A stretch of 64,000 nucleotides of DNA. It comes from Desmonostoc muscorum FACHB-395. GTDB taxonomy: Bacteria; Cyanobacteriota; Cyanobacteriia; Cyanobacteriales; Nostocaceae. This document shows positions 35,836-45,647 of this stretch, piece by piece (the first letter of the stretch is position 1; each line of letters opens with the position of its first letter). The notes under the pieces are model-generated. The model saw only the letters and a list, made by a program, of their open reading frames with translations, did not search any database and had not been told where the DNA came from. The translations under genes and the position numbers were made by a program. The stretch lies in NCBI RefSeq assembly GCF_014698035.1, contig NZ_JACJSF010000016.1, positions 62,001-126,000 on the forward strand, in the 5' to 3' direction.

Positions 35836-36075
35836 AATACGGACGCTTTTGGTTTGAAAGCAGTGAAAGCAGGGGTTACATCTGGCCAAAATTCGCCTAC
35901 ACTATGCCAAATAATACTAGATGTACGAAGGCAAGAGCTTATCGGAGATATGGTCAAAATTAATTTTTGGCGTATTTCTAGCTACACTTGACGCAACCTA
36001 GAATTTCTGGTTGCTCGCATTTTTGTAAGATGAGCATGACAACTTTTTACAGTTAAGTTTGAACTAGGAGCTTTC

Positions 36076-37245
36076 ATGACAGACCAACCTTCCGCCGCTA
36101 ACCCTATGAATAGTGCTGCTATACCCATGAATAGGCAGCCGTTAGCATCGACGACTCCCATAAATGCTGTTAATAATAATCCTCCCGCTACTACCAAGTC
36201 AGGCGGTGGTTCAGGGAAAACCATTCTCAGTGTTGATTTAGGTAGAACTTCCACAAAAACTTGTGTGAGTCGTGAACCTGGCAGCGTGGTATTCGTACCT
36301 GCCAACGTCAAGCAGATGTCAATAGAACAAGTACGCGGTGGTGTTTTTGAAGCCAGAGCTACTGACCCCTTAATGGATTTGTGGCTGGAGTATCAAGGAA
36401 ATGGATATGCTGTTGGTCAACTAGCAGCAGATTTTGGGGCCAATCTAGGAGTCGGCCAATCTAAGGTAGAGGCTGCATTGGTAAAAGTGTTAGCAAGTGC
36501 TGGCTACTTCAAACTCAGAGACGATATCTCAGTTGTACTTGGTCTGCCTTTTCTTTCCTTAGAGCAATTTGAAAAGGAAAAAGCACAGTTGATTAGCCAA
36601 GTAGGTGGCCCTCATGTCTTGAACTTCCGAGGCGAATCTATATCGTTGAATGTGAGTAAGGTATGGGTAATGCCAGAGGGCTACGGTAGCCTGCTGTGGT
36701 CAGAAGCTCAACCGAAGAAAAGTCCTAGCAGTCCCGATTTTACAAAAATATCGGTAGCGATCGTTGATATTGGACATCAAACTGTCGATCTATTGATGGT
36801 AGATAACTTCCGTTTTGCCAGAGGTGCTTCTAAGAGCGAAGACTTCGGTATGAATAAGTTTTATGAATTGGTGTCTGCCGAAATCGAGGGAGCAGATAGT
36901 CAATCTCTCGCGCTGATTTCTGCTGTTAACAAACCCAGAGGTGAACGCTATTACCGTCCTAAAGGCGCTAGCAAGCCCACCAACCTAGACGATTTTCTTC
37001 CCAACCTTACAGAGATGTTTTCGCGCGAAATCTGTAGCCGTGTGCTAGCCTGGTTGCCAGAACGCGTCACCGATGTCATTCTCACTGGTGGCGGTGGTGA
37101 GTTCTTCTGGGACGACGTTCAACGTCTACTCAAGGAAGCAAAGATTAATGCTCATTTAGCAGCACCTTCCCGTCAGGCGAATGCTTTGGGGCAGTATATT
37201 TATGGAGAGGCACAATTATCCTCCAATCGCGCTGCTAGGGCATAA
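36076..37245 (+). CDS. ParM/StbA-like actin-family ATPase (CorM-like)
   Basis: The 389-residue protein has a low-complexity N-terminus (1-48, rich in N/P/T). An actin/Hsp70-type nucleotide-binding fold follows: phosphate 1 ILSVDLGRTSTKTC, phosphate 2 SVAIVDIGHQTVDLLMVD, adenosine motif DVILTGGGGEFFW. This matches plasmid ParM/StbA proteins. It precedes, by 5 bases, a small protein that looks like ParR. Nothing plasmid-like is present (no rep, no repeats resembling parC that I can see), so a chromosomal cytoskeletal role is likely. I recall a recent report of such a repurposed pair (CorM/CorR) in Anabaena. Confidence 0.85.
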   Translation: MTDQPSAANPMNSAAIPMNRQPLASTTPINAVNNNPPATTKSGGGSGKTILSVDLGRTSTKTCVSREPGSVVFVPANVKQMSIEQVRGGVFEARATDPLMDLWLEYQGNGYAVGQLAADFGANLGVGQSKVEAALVKVLASAGYFKLRDDISVVLGLPFLSLEQFEKEKAQLISQVGGPHVLNFRGESISLNVSKVWVMPEGYGSLLWSEAQPKKSPSSPDFTKISVAIVDIGHQTVDLLMVDNFRFARGASKSEDFGMNKFYELVSAEIEGADSQSLALISAVNKPRGERYYRPKGASKPTNLDDFLPNLTEMFSREICSRVLAWLPERVTDVILTGGGGEFFWDDVQRLLKEAKINAHLAAPSRQANALGQYIYGEAQLSSNRAARA

Positions 37246-37250
37246 AGCTG

Positions 37251-37730
37251 ATGTTCCAATGGTCAAAAAAGGTAGTTAAATCCGTCACGTTCAACCCAGA
37301 GCTTGCTGATGAAAGCTTGTTAGCGCAAGTAGAAAGTTATTTGGAAAAACAACCAGACAAGACTTTCAGCGACCTCTGTAAAGAAGCCTTATGGCAATCT
37401 TTATGTGTACCGGAACCTGTACAACCTGCTCCACAAACAGCAGTAACAACACCGATTGATCAACAAATCGGTGAACTGCAACGTCAAGTGGCTGGACTTG
37501 AGGAACGTTTCTTTGCCAAGGGATCTAATCGTTTGGAGGCGATGGAACATCATCTACTGCAACTTTCTCAACAAGTTGCACAACTGGCGCTCATAGTCAA
37601 CGATCGATCGTTCATTCCGTCTCCAACTCAATTAGAAGTAGTAAATAATACTTCTTATACTGTTGCTACCCCTCCTCAAGAGGTTGACCCCGTAATCAGT
37701 CGCCTTAGTCAGTTTCTCGATGATTTTTAA
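37251..37730 (+). CDS. ParR/CorR-like adaptor protein
   Basis: The 159-residue protein starts with a short amphipathic, basic segment (MFQWSKKVVKSV), which would suit membrane binding. A ribbon-helix-helix-like strand and helices follow (VTFNPELADESLLAQVESYL, FSDLCKEALWQSL). Next come a coiled coil (about 70-115, QIGELQRQVAGLEERFF..LLQLSQQVAQL) and a disordered tail ending VISRLSQFLDDF, a possible filament-binding peptide as in ParR. Directly behind the ParM-like gene (5-base gap), it is surely co-expressed. Confidence 0.75.
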   Translation: MFQWSKKVVKSVTFNPELADESLLAQVESYLEKQPDKTFSDLCKEALWQSLCVPEPVQPAPQTAVTTPIDQQIGELQRQVAGLEERFFAKGSNRLEAMEHHLLQLSQQVAQLALIVNDRSFIPSPTQLEVVNNTSYTVATPPQEVDPVISRLSQFLDDF

Positions 37731-37766
37731 GAAACCATCAGGTTTGTGAGCAGTTTTTGCTCATAT

Positions 37767-37805
37767 TAACAATCCTTAATAGTATTAACTATTAAGGATT
37801 ATTAA
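37767..37805 (+). terminator. Inverted repeat after the ParR-like gene
   Basis: AATCCTTAATAGT and ACTATTAAGGATT pair perfectly around a short TA-containing loop, 37 bases after the stop codon. No long T-run follows immediately, so it may act as an RNA stabiliser or weak terminator. Confidence 0.55.
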
Positions 37806-37876
37806 TGTTTTGTTTTTTTTAGAAATGCGATCGCATCTCATCAAGTTATACAAAGCCATATTCATAAAATACTTTT

Positions 37877-38046
37877 TAAACCTCATCTATGTTGAAACCT
37901 AGAGTTTTTTAAAAGATATATTTATGTAGGTTGGGTGGAGTGAAACGTAACCCAACATTACCACCTTATTTATGTTGGGTTACGCGATCGCTTGACTTTT
38001 AAGACAGTCGCTACAAAACTACGGTTCTCAAGGTAGACGAGGTTTA
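37877..38046 (+). repeat. 170-bp MITE-like repeat, copy 1
   Basis: The element begins TAAACCTCATCTATGTTGAA and ends with the near-complement TCAAGGTAGACGAGGTTTA, giving terminal inverted repeats of about 22 bases. The interior contains an AACCCAACATTACCACC / GTTGGGTTACG palindromic core. A reversed copy lies at 49504-49663. No coding capacity is seen. Confidence 0.85.
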
Positions 38047-38366
38047 TAAATTATGTTTAACATGAATTAATAGTTCAGTCGTCTTACAAAGTCAAACGAA
38101 AAGATTTCTGAGTACCCAGTTAGCGATCTTTTATTACTCTGAAAAAATCACATATTTGTCGGTTGGGTTTAACTTTGTTCAACTAACAAAATTAAGGATT
38201 CTTAGTGTTTGGTTTTGTTCCTCTACCCAAGCTACCCCCAGATTTTAAAAAATTAATCACAAATTTTGTATTGAATATTATTAGTACATATTTTTACTAG
38301 ATTCTTTTTTTACTCTGCACACTGTATAAATGCTAGAATCCTCAAGTAGACAGTTAGGATACCTAG

Positions 38367-39803
38367 ATGCCAGTTGTAGCTAACTCAATCAAGTTTGGTA
38401 CAGACGGCTGGCGGGGCATTATTGGTGACGAGTTCACCTTTGAACGCCTAGCCCTGGTCGCGCCAGTTGCCGCAAAAGTATTATATGATACATATTTTTC
38501 TAAGGTAGGTAGCCGGACAATAATTGTCGGTTACGATCGCCGATTCATGGCTGAAGACTTTGCTCGTGCTGTTGCCGATACTGTCAGTGCGGTCGGATTT
38601 GATGTGCTACTGAGCGAGAGCTATGCCCCAACCCCAGCTTATAGTTGGGCAGCAAAAGAACTCAATGCTTTAGGGGCACTGGTAATTACAGCCAGCCATA
38701 ATCCTGGTAAATATTTGGGTTTAAAAGTCAAGGGTTATTTTGGTGGATCGGTACCACCAGAAGTCACAAAAGAGATAGAAGAGCAGTTGGCGGTGGGAGT
38801 ACCACTAGCAGCTACCCCAGGTAAGCAAGAGAAATTCGATCCTTGGCCTAGTTATACCCAAGCGTTAGAACGTAAAGTTGATATCGCTAAACTTCGAGAA
38901 GCGATCGCATCTGGCAAATTAACGTTATTTGCTGATGTCATGCATGGCGCTGCTGCTGGCGGATTGGCGAGACTACTAGGCGATCAAGTCAAAGAAATTA
39001 ACTCAGAACGCGACCCCCTCTTTGGTGGCGGTGCGCCGGAACCCTTACCTAAATACCTTTCAAAGTTATTTGAAGTCATCAAGACTCACCGAGAAACCGA
39101 TAAATCAGGTTTAACAGTGGGGTTGGTATTTGATGGAGACTGCGATCGCATTGCAGCAGTGGATGGAGAAGCAAACTTCCTCAGTTCCCAAGTATTAATA
39201 CCGATATTAATCGACCACTTAACTCTGCGGCGCGGTTTTACCGGAGAAATAGTCAAAACTGTCAGTGGTTCCGACTTGATGCCCCTTGTAGCAGCACTGC
39301 ATAACCTGTCAGTGTTTGAGACGGCAGTTGGTTATAAATACATCGCTGACAGAATGTTAGTAGCAAAAGTGTTACTAGGTGGCGAAGAATCGGGAGGAAT
39401 TGGCTATGGCAGCCATATTCCCGAACGCGATGCCCTGTTGTCAGCTTTATACGTTCTAGAGGCGATTGTAGAATCTGGTTTGGATTTAGGCGAGTATAAT
39501 CGCTACTTGCAAAAACAGACAGGGTTTACATCAGCTTACGATCGCATTGATTTACCCTTAGCAAGTATGGAAGTGCGATCGCGTCTTTTGCAACAGCTGC
39601 AAACCAAACCCTTAACAGAAATTGCCGGGTTAGCAGTAATTGATTGCCAAACAATTGACGGCTACAAATATCGCCTCGCTGATAAAAGCTGGTTAATGAT
39701 TCGGTTTAGCGGGACTGAGCCAGTTTTACGCCTCTACTGCGAAGCCTCGACAATTGAGCAAGTGCATCAAACTCTTGCTTGGGCTAAACAGTGGGCGGGG
39801 TAA
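38367..39803 (+). CDS. Phosphoglucomutase/phosphomannomutase family protein
   Basis: This 478-residue alpha-D-phosphohexomutase has the phosphoserine loop VITASHNPGKY, the metal loop VFDGDCDRIAAVD, the sugar-specificity loop GGEESGGIGYG and the phosphate-binding loop RFSGTEPVLRLY. It interconverts glucose-1-P/glucose-6-P or the mannose forms. Cyanobacteria carry several paralogues, and the specificity cannot be decided from these motifs. It is followed by rdgB after a tandem-repeat spacer. Confidence 0.93.
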   Translation: MPVVANSIKFGTDGWRGIIGDEFTFERLALVAPVAAKVLYDTYFSKVGSRTIIVGYDRRFMAEDFARAVADTVSAVGFDVLLSESYAPTPAYSWAAKELNALGALVITASHNPGKYLGLKVKGYFGGSVPPEVTKEIEEQLAVGVPLAATPGKQEKFDPWPSYTQALERKVDIAKLREAIASGKLTLFADVMHGAAAGGLARLLGDQVKEINSERDPLFGGGAPEPLPKYLSKLFEVIKTHRETDKSGLTVGLVFDGDCDRIAAVDGEANFLSSQVLIPILIDHLTLRRGFTGEIVKTVSGSDLMPLVAALHNLSVFETAVGYKYIADRMLVAKVLLGGEESGGIGYGSHIPERDALLSALYVLEAIVESGLDLGEYNRYLQKQTGFTSAYDRIDLPLASMEVRSRLLQQLQTKPLTEIAGLAVIDCQTIDGYKYRLADKSWLMIRFSGTEPVLRLYCEASTIEQVHQTLAWAKQWAG

Positions 39804-39804
39804 A

Positions 39805-39890
39805 ATTCATTATTAGTCATTAGTCATTTGTCCTTTGTCCTTGGTAAATGACCAATGACTAATATACCAATGACCAATGACTAATTACCA
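39805..39890. repeat. Tandem ATGACCA/TGGTCAT repeats
   Basis: Units such as TTAGTCAT and the complementary AATGACCA repeat through the whole spacer between the phosphohexomutase and rdgB genes. The two halves are inverted, so they can form a hairpin. The last unit overlaps the rdgB ATG (ACCAATGACC at 39886-39895), so repeat length could affect translation. Confidence 0.75.
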
Positions 39891-40469
39891 ATGACCAAAT
39901 TACTTGTAGTAGCTACAGGAAATCCAGGTAAGTTGAAGGAAATGCAAGCTTATTTGGAAAATTCTGGTTGGGAATTAACCCTCAAACCTGAAGAATTAGA
40001 AATTGAAGAGACAGGCGAAACCTTTGCCGCCAACGCTTGTTTGAAAGCGTCACAAATTGCTAAAGCTACGGGAAACTGGGCAATTGCTGATGATTCTGGC
40101 TTGCAAGTAGATGCCCTAAATGGCGCACCAGGGGTTTATTCTGCACGTTACGCCAAAACCGACTCAGAACGGATTGCTAGGTTATTGAAAGAATTAGGCA
40201 ACGAGGTAAATCGACAAGCGCAGTTTGTTTGTGCAGTAGCGATCGCTCGTCCTGATGGTGCGATCGCATTAGAATCTGAAGGTATTTGTCGTGGTGAAAT
40301 TCTTCACGCACCTCGTGGTGATGGTGGTTTCGGGTACGATCCAATTTTTTATGTGCAAGAGTTGCAATTGACCTTTGCTGAGATGACACGAGAGTTGAAG
40401 GGTTCAATAAGTCATCGAGGCAAGGCTTTTACAGCTTTACTTCCACAACTGGAGAGAGTTAGGAGTTAG
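39891..40469 (+). CDS. rdgB: Non-canonical purine NTP pyrophosphatase (dITP/XTP)
   Basis: This 192-residue Ham1/RdgB protein has the start motif VVATGNPGKLKEM and the metal site IADDSGLQVDALNGAPGVYSARYA. It ends with the conserved GGFGYDPIFY and SHRGKA. It hydrolyses dITP, ITP and XTP to monophosphates and keeps deaminated purines out of DNA. Length is typical. It lies 87 bases downstream of the phosphohexomutase gene. Confidence 0.96.
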   Translation: MTKLLVVATGNPGKLKEMQAYLENSGWELTLKPEELEIEETGETFAANACLKASQIAKATGNWAIADDSGLQVDALNGAPGVYSARYAKTDSERIARLLKELGNEVNRQAQFVCAVAIARPDGAIALESEGICRGEILHAPRGDGGFGYDPIFYVQELQLTFAEMTRELKGSISHRGKAFTALLPQLERVRS

Positions 40470-40581
40470 GAGTAGAGACGCGATTAATCGCGTCTGTACA
40501 AGAGTAGGATTTATGAATTCTGTTAAATCTTCATTCATTTAGTCCTGACTCACAACCCATAACTCTTAACTCATAACTTTT

Positions 40582-41265
<684 letters not shown>

Positions 41266-41874
41266 CTAACGTTTCTGATGTTCAAACAAAGGACGTACAA
41301 CGAAATATCCAGCGCTAAAGGCAGTAAGCATAATTAGCAAGATGGTGATAATTAACCACCAGCCATTGAGTCCCTTGGGATCTGACTCAGTAGTGGAATA
41401 ATAACTTACTTGTTGCTCTTCTATAAAAACTGGTTCTTGTATGGGGAAATTCATTTCCATTACAGGTGTCGCAAAGTTTTGGCGACGGCTTTTTTCGGGT
41501 GGGGCTTTGGAGACAGCAGGTGGACGCGGATGAGCAACCTGCTGGCGTGGAGGCGCTTGATTTACTGGCACTTTAGCGGCGCTTTTCACATCGCTAGAAG
41601 CTTGGGTGGCTTGCTGATAGCTAGGCGTAACATGGGAATCCACAAAATTTTGCAAATGAGAAAAAGAATCAACAACTTTGATAATTTCTTGGCGTAATAG
41701 TTGATTTTCTTGTGTTAGTTGCTGATTTTGGGTGGTGAGTGCATTTAGCCTCGCCTGTGCTGCTTGCAACTCTGCTGACAATTCTCTGTATACAGATAGT
41801 GGTACAGAGGGAGGGTAGGCTTGAGTAGTCGGTGTTGGCGAATTTCTGTGAACAGAACCTATGGTTGTTCGCAT
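41266..41874 (-). CDS. Coiled-coil protein with C-terminal membrane anchor
   Basis: I take ATG at 41874 (MRTTIGSVHRNSP, 202 aa). Residues about 35-85 form a coiled coil (YRELSAELQAAQARLNAL..NQQLTQENQLLRQEIIKVV). A Pro/Lys-rich linker with PPRQQVAHPRPPAV follows, then one transmembrane helix near the C-terminus (GWWLIITILLIMLTAFSAGYFVV). The layout suggests a cytoplasmic scaffold held to the membrane. I do not recognise a family, although similar proteins occur in Nostoc-type genomes. Confidence 0.8.
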   Translation of the reverse strand: MRTTIGSVHRNSPTPTTQAYPPSVPLSVYRELSAELQAAQARLNALTTQNQQLTQENQLLRQEIIKVVDSFSHLQNFVDSHVTPSYQQATQASSDVKSAAKVPVNQAPPRQQVAHPRPPAVSKAPPEKSRRQNFATPVMEMNFPIQEPVFIEEQQVSYYSTTESDPKGLNGWWLIITILLIMLTAFSAGYFVVRPLFEHQKR

Positions 41875-42104
41875 CGGTGGCTTGGTATTAAAAATCAAGG
41901 TAAGTAGATCGTACAGAGATGCTAACAGAGATAGTCAGCCCTGAAACTATGCCCAAGAATAATAGAAAAATTCCGAAAGGGCAAAGATTTGTTATTTGGG
42001 CATTGGAAAGAAGCTGAGGGGCGGGGTGCGGGGGGCAGAGGGGAAAACTCTTCTCCTCTGCTCTCTGCCCAAGTTCTCAGTCCTCTTGATAACTGACTAC
42101 GAGG

Positions 42105-42926
42105 TTAATTTCGTAACAATGGGAAGAAGTGTCCTACAGGGCCTTGCCCTTTGCCAATATCTAAGGCGTAAGTGAGTGCAGTAGTCACATACTCCTTAGC
42201 CTGTTGCACTGACGACCACAAGTCATTTCCCTTAGCCAGATTAGCAGCGATCGCAGCTGATAGTGTACACCCAGTACCGTGAGTATTTTTTGTCTCTACT
42301 TGCTGGCAAGTCAAAACTTCCAACTTGTCCCCATCAAACCAGATATCAACGCCACGCAAATCTCCCTGCATACCGCCGCCCTTGACTAAAACAGCCTTCG
42401 TCCGTAAAGTCTTGTGAATAATTTCAGCAGCAGCTTGCATATCCTCCACGGAATTAATTTCTAACCCGCTTAAAATCTCGGCCTCGTAGCGATTCGGCGT
42501 GATGATAACTGCCTTGGGAATCAGGACATGGGATAGAGTCTTCACAGCATCATCATCAATCAATTGTGCCCCTGTACGTGACACCATTACTGGATCAACT
42601 ACTAGATTCTCGATTTCTAAAGCTTCCACCTGCTGGGCAACAGCAAAAATAATTTCCTGATTGAGCAACATACCAGTTTTGGCAGATTGCACGCCAATGT
42701 CCTCAACTACTGCCTGAATTTGCGCCACAACAGCCTCTGTTGCTATAGCATCGACCCTTTTCACTCCTAGAGTGTTTTGTGCCGTGACGCAGGTTATAGC
42801 GCTAGTACCGTGGACACAGTGAAAAGCAAAGGTGCGTAAATCAGCTTGAATTCCTGCGCCACCACCGCTATCTGAACCAGCAATGGTTAAAGCAACAGGT
42901 ATTCTAGAGTTTATTTCAGTGTTCAT
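42105..42926 (-). CDS. thiD: Hydroxymethylpyrimidine/phosphomethylpyrimidine kinase
   Basis: This 273-residue ribokinase-like enzyme has TIAGSDSGGGAGIQADLRTF at the start, VDPVMVSRTGAQLI in the middle and the anion hole GTGCTLSAAIAANLAKG with the catalytic Asp/Cys region NTHGTGCT. It phosphorylates HMP and HMP-P in thiamin synthesis. No TPP riboswitch is apparent upstream. The gene is monocistronic, with an unrelated tandem-repeat region downstream. Confidence 0.95.
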   Translation of the reverse strand: MNTEINSRIPVALTIAGSDSGGGAGIQADLRTFAFHCVHGTSAITCVTAQNTLGVKRVDAIATEAVVAQIQAVVEDIGVQSAKTGMLLNQEIIFAVAQQVEALEIENLVVDPVMVSRTGAQLIDDDAVKTLSHVLIPKAVIITPNRYEAEILSGLEINSVEDMQAAAEIIHKTLRTKAVLVKGGGMQGDLRGVDIWFDGDKLEVLTCQQVETKNTHGTGCTLSAAIAANLAKGNDLWSSVQQAKEYVTTALTYALDIGKGQGPVGHFFPLLRN

Positions 42927-43074
42927 TATTAAAGAGAAAGTTCTGAAACAGCAGAATTAAGGAGTCAGAATGGGCTACGCTAACAGAACTAAAATACGCT
43001 TTATTCTTACCTTTGAGACTTAGCTTGTATATAACACCCAACTTGAAGTCTGCTGTATGTGTTTCTGTAGGTTG

Positions 43075-44421
43075 CTAATTTTGAATTGGTAATTGAATAA
43101 CCTTGCTTTTACCAGGATTCATCAACCGATATGGGTCAACTATTTCTTTAAATTTTAACTGTTCAGGAGCAATAACTTTTCTGCCTCCGTCTTCCATAAT
43201 ATACGTGTGGGGATTGCCAATACTTACACCTTGTTCTTCGTGATAGCGAATAATTTCATTGAGGCGTTCTTCTGTGGTGTAGCGAACAAGTTGCAAACCA
43301 GCAATAACTACAGAACCGTTCAGGCGAAAAAATTCTAAATGCATCATCACTTCATCGCCAAAGTGATGATACAACTGCTCTACCACTTGCAAACCGCAAT
43401 CACTAGGGAACATACTTTGTAAGTAGGTAATTGTAGTATCTACACTCCGGGCGTGTAAGGTAGTGTGGTTCCAGCTAAATTCTATTAAATGTGTTCCTTT
43501 GGCTGCTTCCTCGGCTGGTTTTTCATAAGTAATTTGGCCGCCATATTGCTGCACCAAACCCGGTAAGAATTCCAAACTCGATTCAGCAATTATCAAAGAT
43601 ACTGCGTGAGTCCCTTCAGGAATGTACTGTTGTAGGGCGTGAAAATATTGGGGTATTGGGGATGCAAAGACAGAAATCAACTTTTTAATCATGCCATCAG
43701 CATTACCAAGAGCCTGACCAAATTTTGCTGCTGTCATAAAGTCGTCAAATGTGACAATGACTTCTGCCCAAGGATAAGCTGGCCCCAATGGGATTTCTAC
43801 TTCGGTAATAATGCCGTTAATTCCCCAAGCATGATTCACCTTGTATACATCATCACCGCGTAATTCGATCGCACGAGGTTCATCTTCTACAGTTATTACT
43901 CGCAGTGCTAAGATATTGCCGCGATCGCTTAGTAACCCATATTGGATCGAGCCAACACCCCCACTTCCCCCAGCAATAAATCCGCCAATTGTCGCTGTGC
44001 GGTAAGTCGAGGGTGCCATCCGAATTTCCCAGCCAATCTCTCTGGCTTTTTTATCCAAAGCCGCCAACTTCACGCCAGCTTCTACCCGCGCCACCCCCGG
44101 TTTTATCCAAGGAATCCCTTGCATCCGGGTCATATCTAAAATTACGCCACCATGCAAGGGTACGCATTGCCCATAATTTCCTGTTCCCGCACCCCTCACT
44201 GTCACGGGTATACGGTATTTCGCACAGGCGGCTGCAACTTTTAAAACCTCTGCTTCATTGGCGGGACGCACTACAATATCCCCAACTTTTCCCTCTAGTT
44301 TCGGTACCAATACCGGGCTAAAGTTGTGATAATCCTGGGATAATTTTGCTACTTGTGTAGAATCAGTAATGGTTTCTATACCTTCTAGAGAATTAATCAG
44401 GGCATCCAATTTTATCGTCAT
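43075..44421 (-). CDS. FAD-binding oxidase (GlcD-like)
   Basis: ATG at 44421 (MTIKLDALINSLEG, 448 aa) matches the family better than the upstream start. The N-terminal FAD (PCMH-type) domain has VVRPANEAEVLKVAAACAKY, VTVRGAGTGNYGQ, GGVILDMTRM and the GGFIAGGSGGVGSIQYG loop. The C-terminal FAD-oxidase domain is present and ends YRLMNPGKSKVI. Related enzymes oxidise glycolate or lactate, but this form is a general cyanobacterial FAD-linked oxidase with unknown substrate. A broken substrate-binding gene lies upstream. Confidence 0.9.
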   Translation of the reverse strand: MTIKLDALINSLEGIETITDSTQVAKLSQDYHNFSPVLVPKLEGKVGDIVVRPANEAEVLKVAAACAKYRIPVTVRGAGTGNYGQCVPLHGGVILDMTRMQGIPWIKPGVARVEAGVKLAALDKKAREIGWEIRMAPSTYRTATIGGFIAGGSGGVGSIQYGLLSDRGNILALRVITVEDEPRAIELRGDDVYKVNHAWGINGIITEVEIPLGPAYPWAEVIVTFDDFMTAAKFGQALGNADGMIKKLISVFASPIPQYFHALQQYIPEGTHAVSLIIAESSLEFLPGLVQQYGGQITYEKPAEEAAKGTHLIEFSWNHTTLHARSVDTTITYLQSMFPSDCGLQVVEQLYHHFGDEVMMHLEFFRLNGSVVIAGLQLVRYTTEERLNEIIRYHEEQGVSIGNPHTYIMEDGGRKVIAPEQLKFKEIVDPYRLMNPGKSKVIQLPIQN

Positions 44422-44529
44422 AGTTGATATCCTTTTTTTTGACGCATAGGGACGCACGGGTTCGCAGAGAATTAACTCCTCTGTGTTTTTAAATTTTAAT
44501 TTTCATTTTTTACAGCACTTTCATGCCAC

Positions 44530-45002
44530 TTATTTAATATAAATTGGTTTGCCTTTGAAGTAGGCAAGGATTTTAATTGCTGGGTTGGGATGTGTAATAA
44601 GACACCAGGGGTTTTTCTGGAAAATTGCTGCGACTGTAATTTTGGGAATACTTTGTGCTATTGCGTTCACGGCATCAATGCCATAAAGAAATCTACCGTA
44701 CCCCCCATCAATAATTGAGTAGCACTGGAAAGCTGAAAGTTACTCATTTTGATATTGACATCTAAACCGTAGTCTTTGTAGATACCAGTGGCTATCACCT
44801 GGTAAAATTCGCCGTGTTCTGCTTGTGCTATCCAGTTTTTACCTAACGTAACTTTATCTAACTGAGAATTGCTAGTTGATGGTTGGTTGCTGTTAGTACA
44901 AGCAGCAATAACGCTGCTACCAATCCAGATAGAAGCGTATTGAATAAAATTGTGGCGAATAAGGCGATGAATTGCTGTTGATGAGGGTGATGACAGATTC
45001 AT
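44530..45002 (-). pseudogene. Truncated ABC-transporter substrate-binding protein (NMT1/NrtA-like)
   Basis: The first 111 codons read as a lipoprotein-like start (IGSSVIAACTNSN), then VTLGKNWIAQAEHGEFYQVI and GIYKDYGLDVNIKMS, and LLMGGTVDFFM. This is the N-terminal lobe of SsuA/NrtA/THI5-like proteins. The frame then ends at 44667. In the next frame the sequence continues IDAVNAIAQSIPKITVAAIF, then QKNPWCLITHPNPAIK and YFKGKPIYIK, with a stop at 44530. So a frameshift (with possible small deletion) near 44670 and loss of the second half inactivate it. Substrate of the ancestor is unknown. Confidence 0.82.
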
Positions 45003-45023
45003 AAAACAGTATGATGCTCTCTC

Positions 45024-45506
45024 CTATCTGCCGTTGTAGCTGAATCTAAATGTACATTCTAGAATCAACTTTTGATTCACTAGTGAATAGGGCTGAATTT
45101 CTAAAGCACGTTTAAAAGCTCGGATCGCTTCACCATATTCTCCTAGTGCTGCATAACACAATCCCATACCGTGAAGTGCCCCAAAATGTATCGGATTTAT
45201 TTGTACAACCATCTGACAATCTGCCAGAGATTTTTGATAATCACCAATACTGTAATAGAGGAAAGCACGACGATTCCAGGCTTCGGCAAAATCTGGCTGG
45301 TCTTTAATTAGTGCCGTTAGCGCTGTTTCAGCTTCAGCAATTTCACCCGCATCTAGCAACTTTTGACTACGGTCAATTATTTCCAGCCCATAGATTCCCT
45401 TTTGCTGAAACCAGATCCGCCAGATTTTTCTGGTTGCTTTGTCCCGGACTGTAGCATCGGGGTTTTTCAACTCTTCAAGTAAGGAATTGATAGATAAAGA
45501 ATCCAT
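45024..45506 (-). CDS. Tetratricopeptide-repeat protein
   Basis: The 160-residue protein has three TPR units in about 60-150: AETALTALIKDQPDFAEAWN, RRAFLYYSIGDYQKSLADCQ and MGLCYAALGEYGEAIRAFKR. An N-terminal helix with DATVRDKATRKIW precedes them. TPR arrays mediate protein-protein contacts; the partner is not evident. It is 21 bases upstream of the broken substrate-binding gene on the same strand. No signal peptide is seen. Confidence 0.88.
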   Translation of the reverse strand: MDSLSINSLLEELKNPDATVRDKATRKIWRIWFQQKGIYGLEIIDRSQKLLDAGEIAEAETALTALIKDQPDFAEAWNRRAFLYYSIGDYQKSLADCQMVVQINPIHFGALHGMGLCYAALGEYGEAIRAFKRALEIQPYSLVNQKLILECTFRFSYNGR

Positions 45507-45647
45507 GAATTTGAAATCAGTGAATATACCTTTGTATTAACTTTCTCACAAAATATATCTACTGAGCCATTTTTAAAGTCATCTTTAAATTCACGCTGAT
45601 TAATCGCTATTTATGAATTTCCTGTGTGCTTTATTGTATTCAGCAAT

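Larger units (their letters stand above)
37731..38366. other. Intergenic region with a MITE-like repeat
   Basis: Apart from the repeat at 37877-38046 there is an ACTATTAAGG-type inverted repeat at 37765-37802 (TTAATAGT and ACTATTAA), probably the terminator of the actin-like operon. The rest is AT-rich without a gene. Confidence 0.5.

Noticed and set aside
36076-37730. Integrated plasmid partition locus
   Set aside because: No replication gene, no iterons and no mobile-element borders around the ParM/ParR-like pair.
42926-43074. TPP riboswitch upstream of thiD
   Set aside because: No CUGAGA-type or ACCUGA-type elements with the expected spacing were found.
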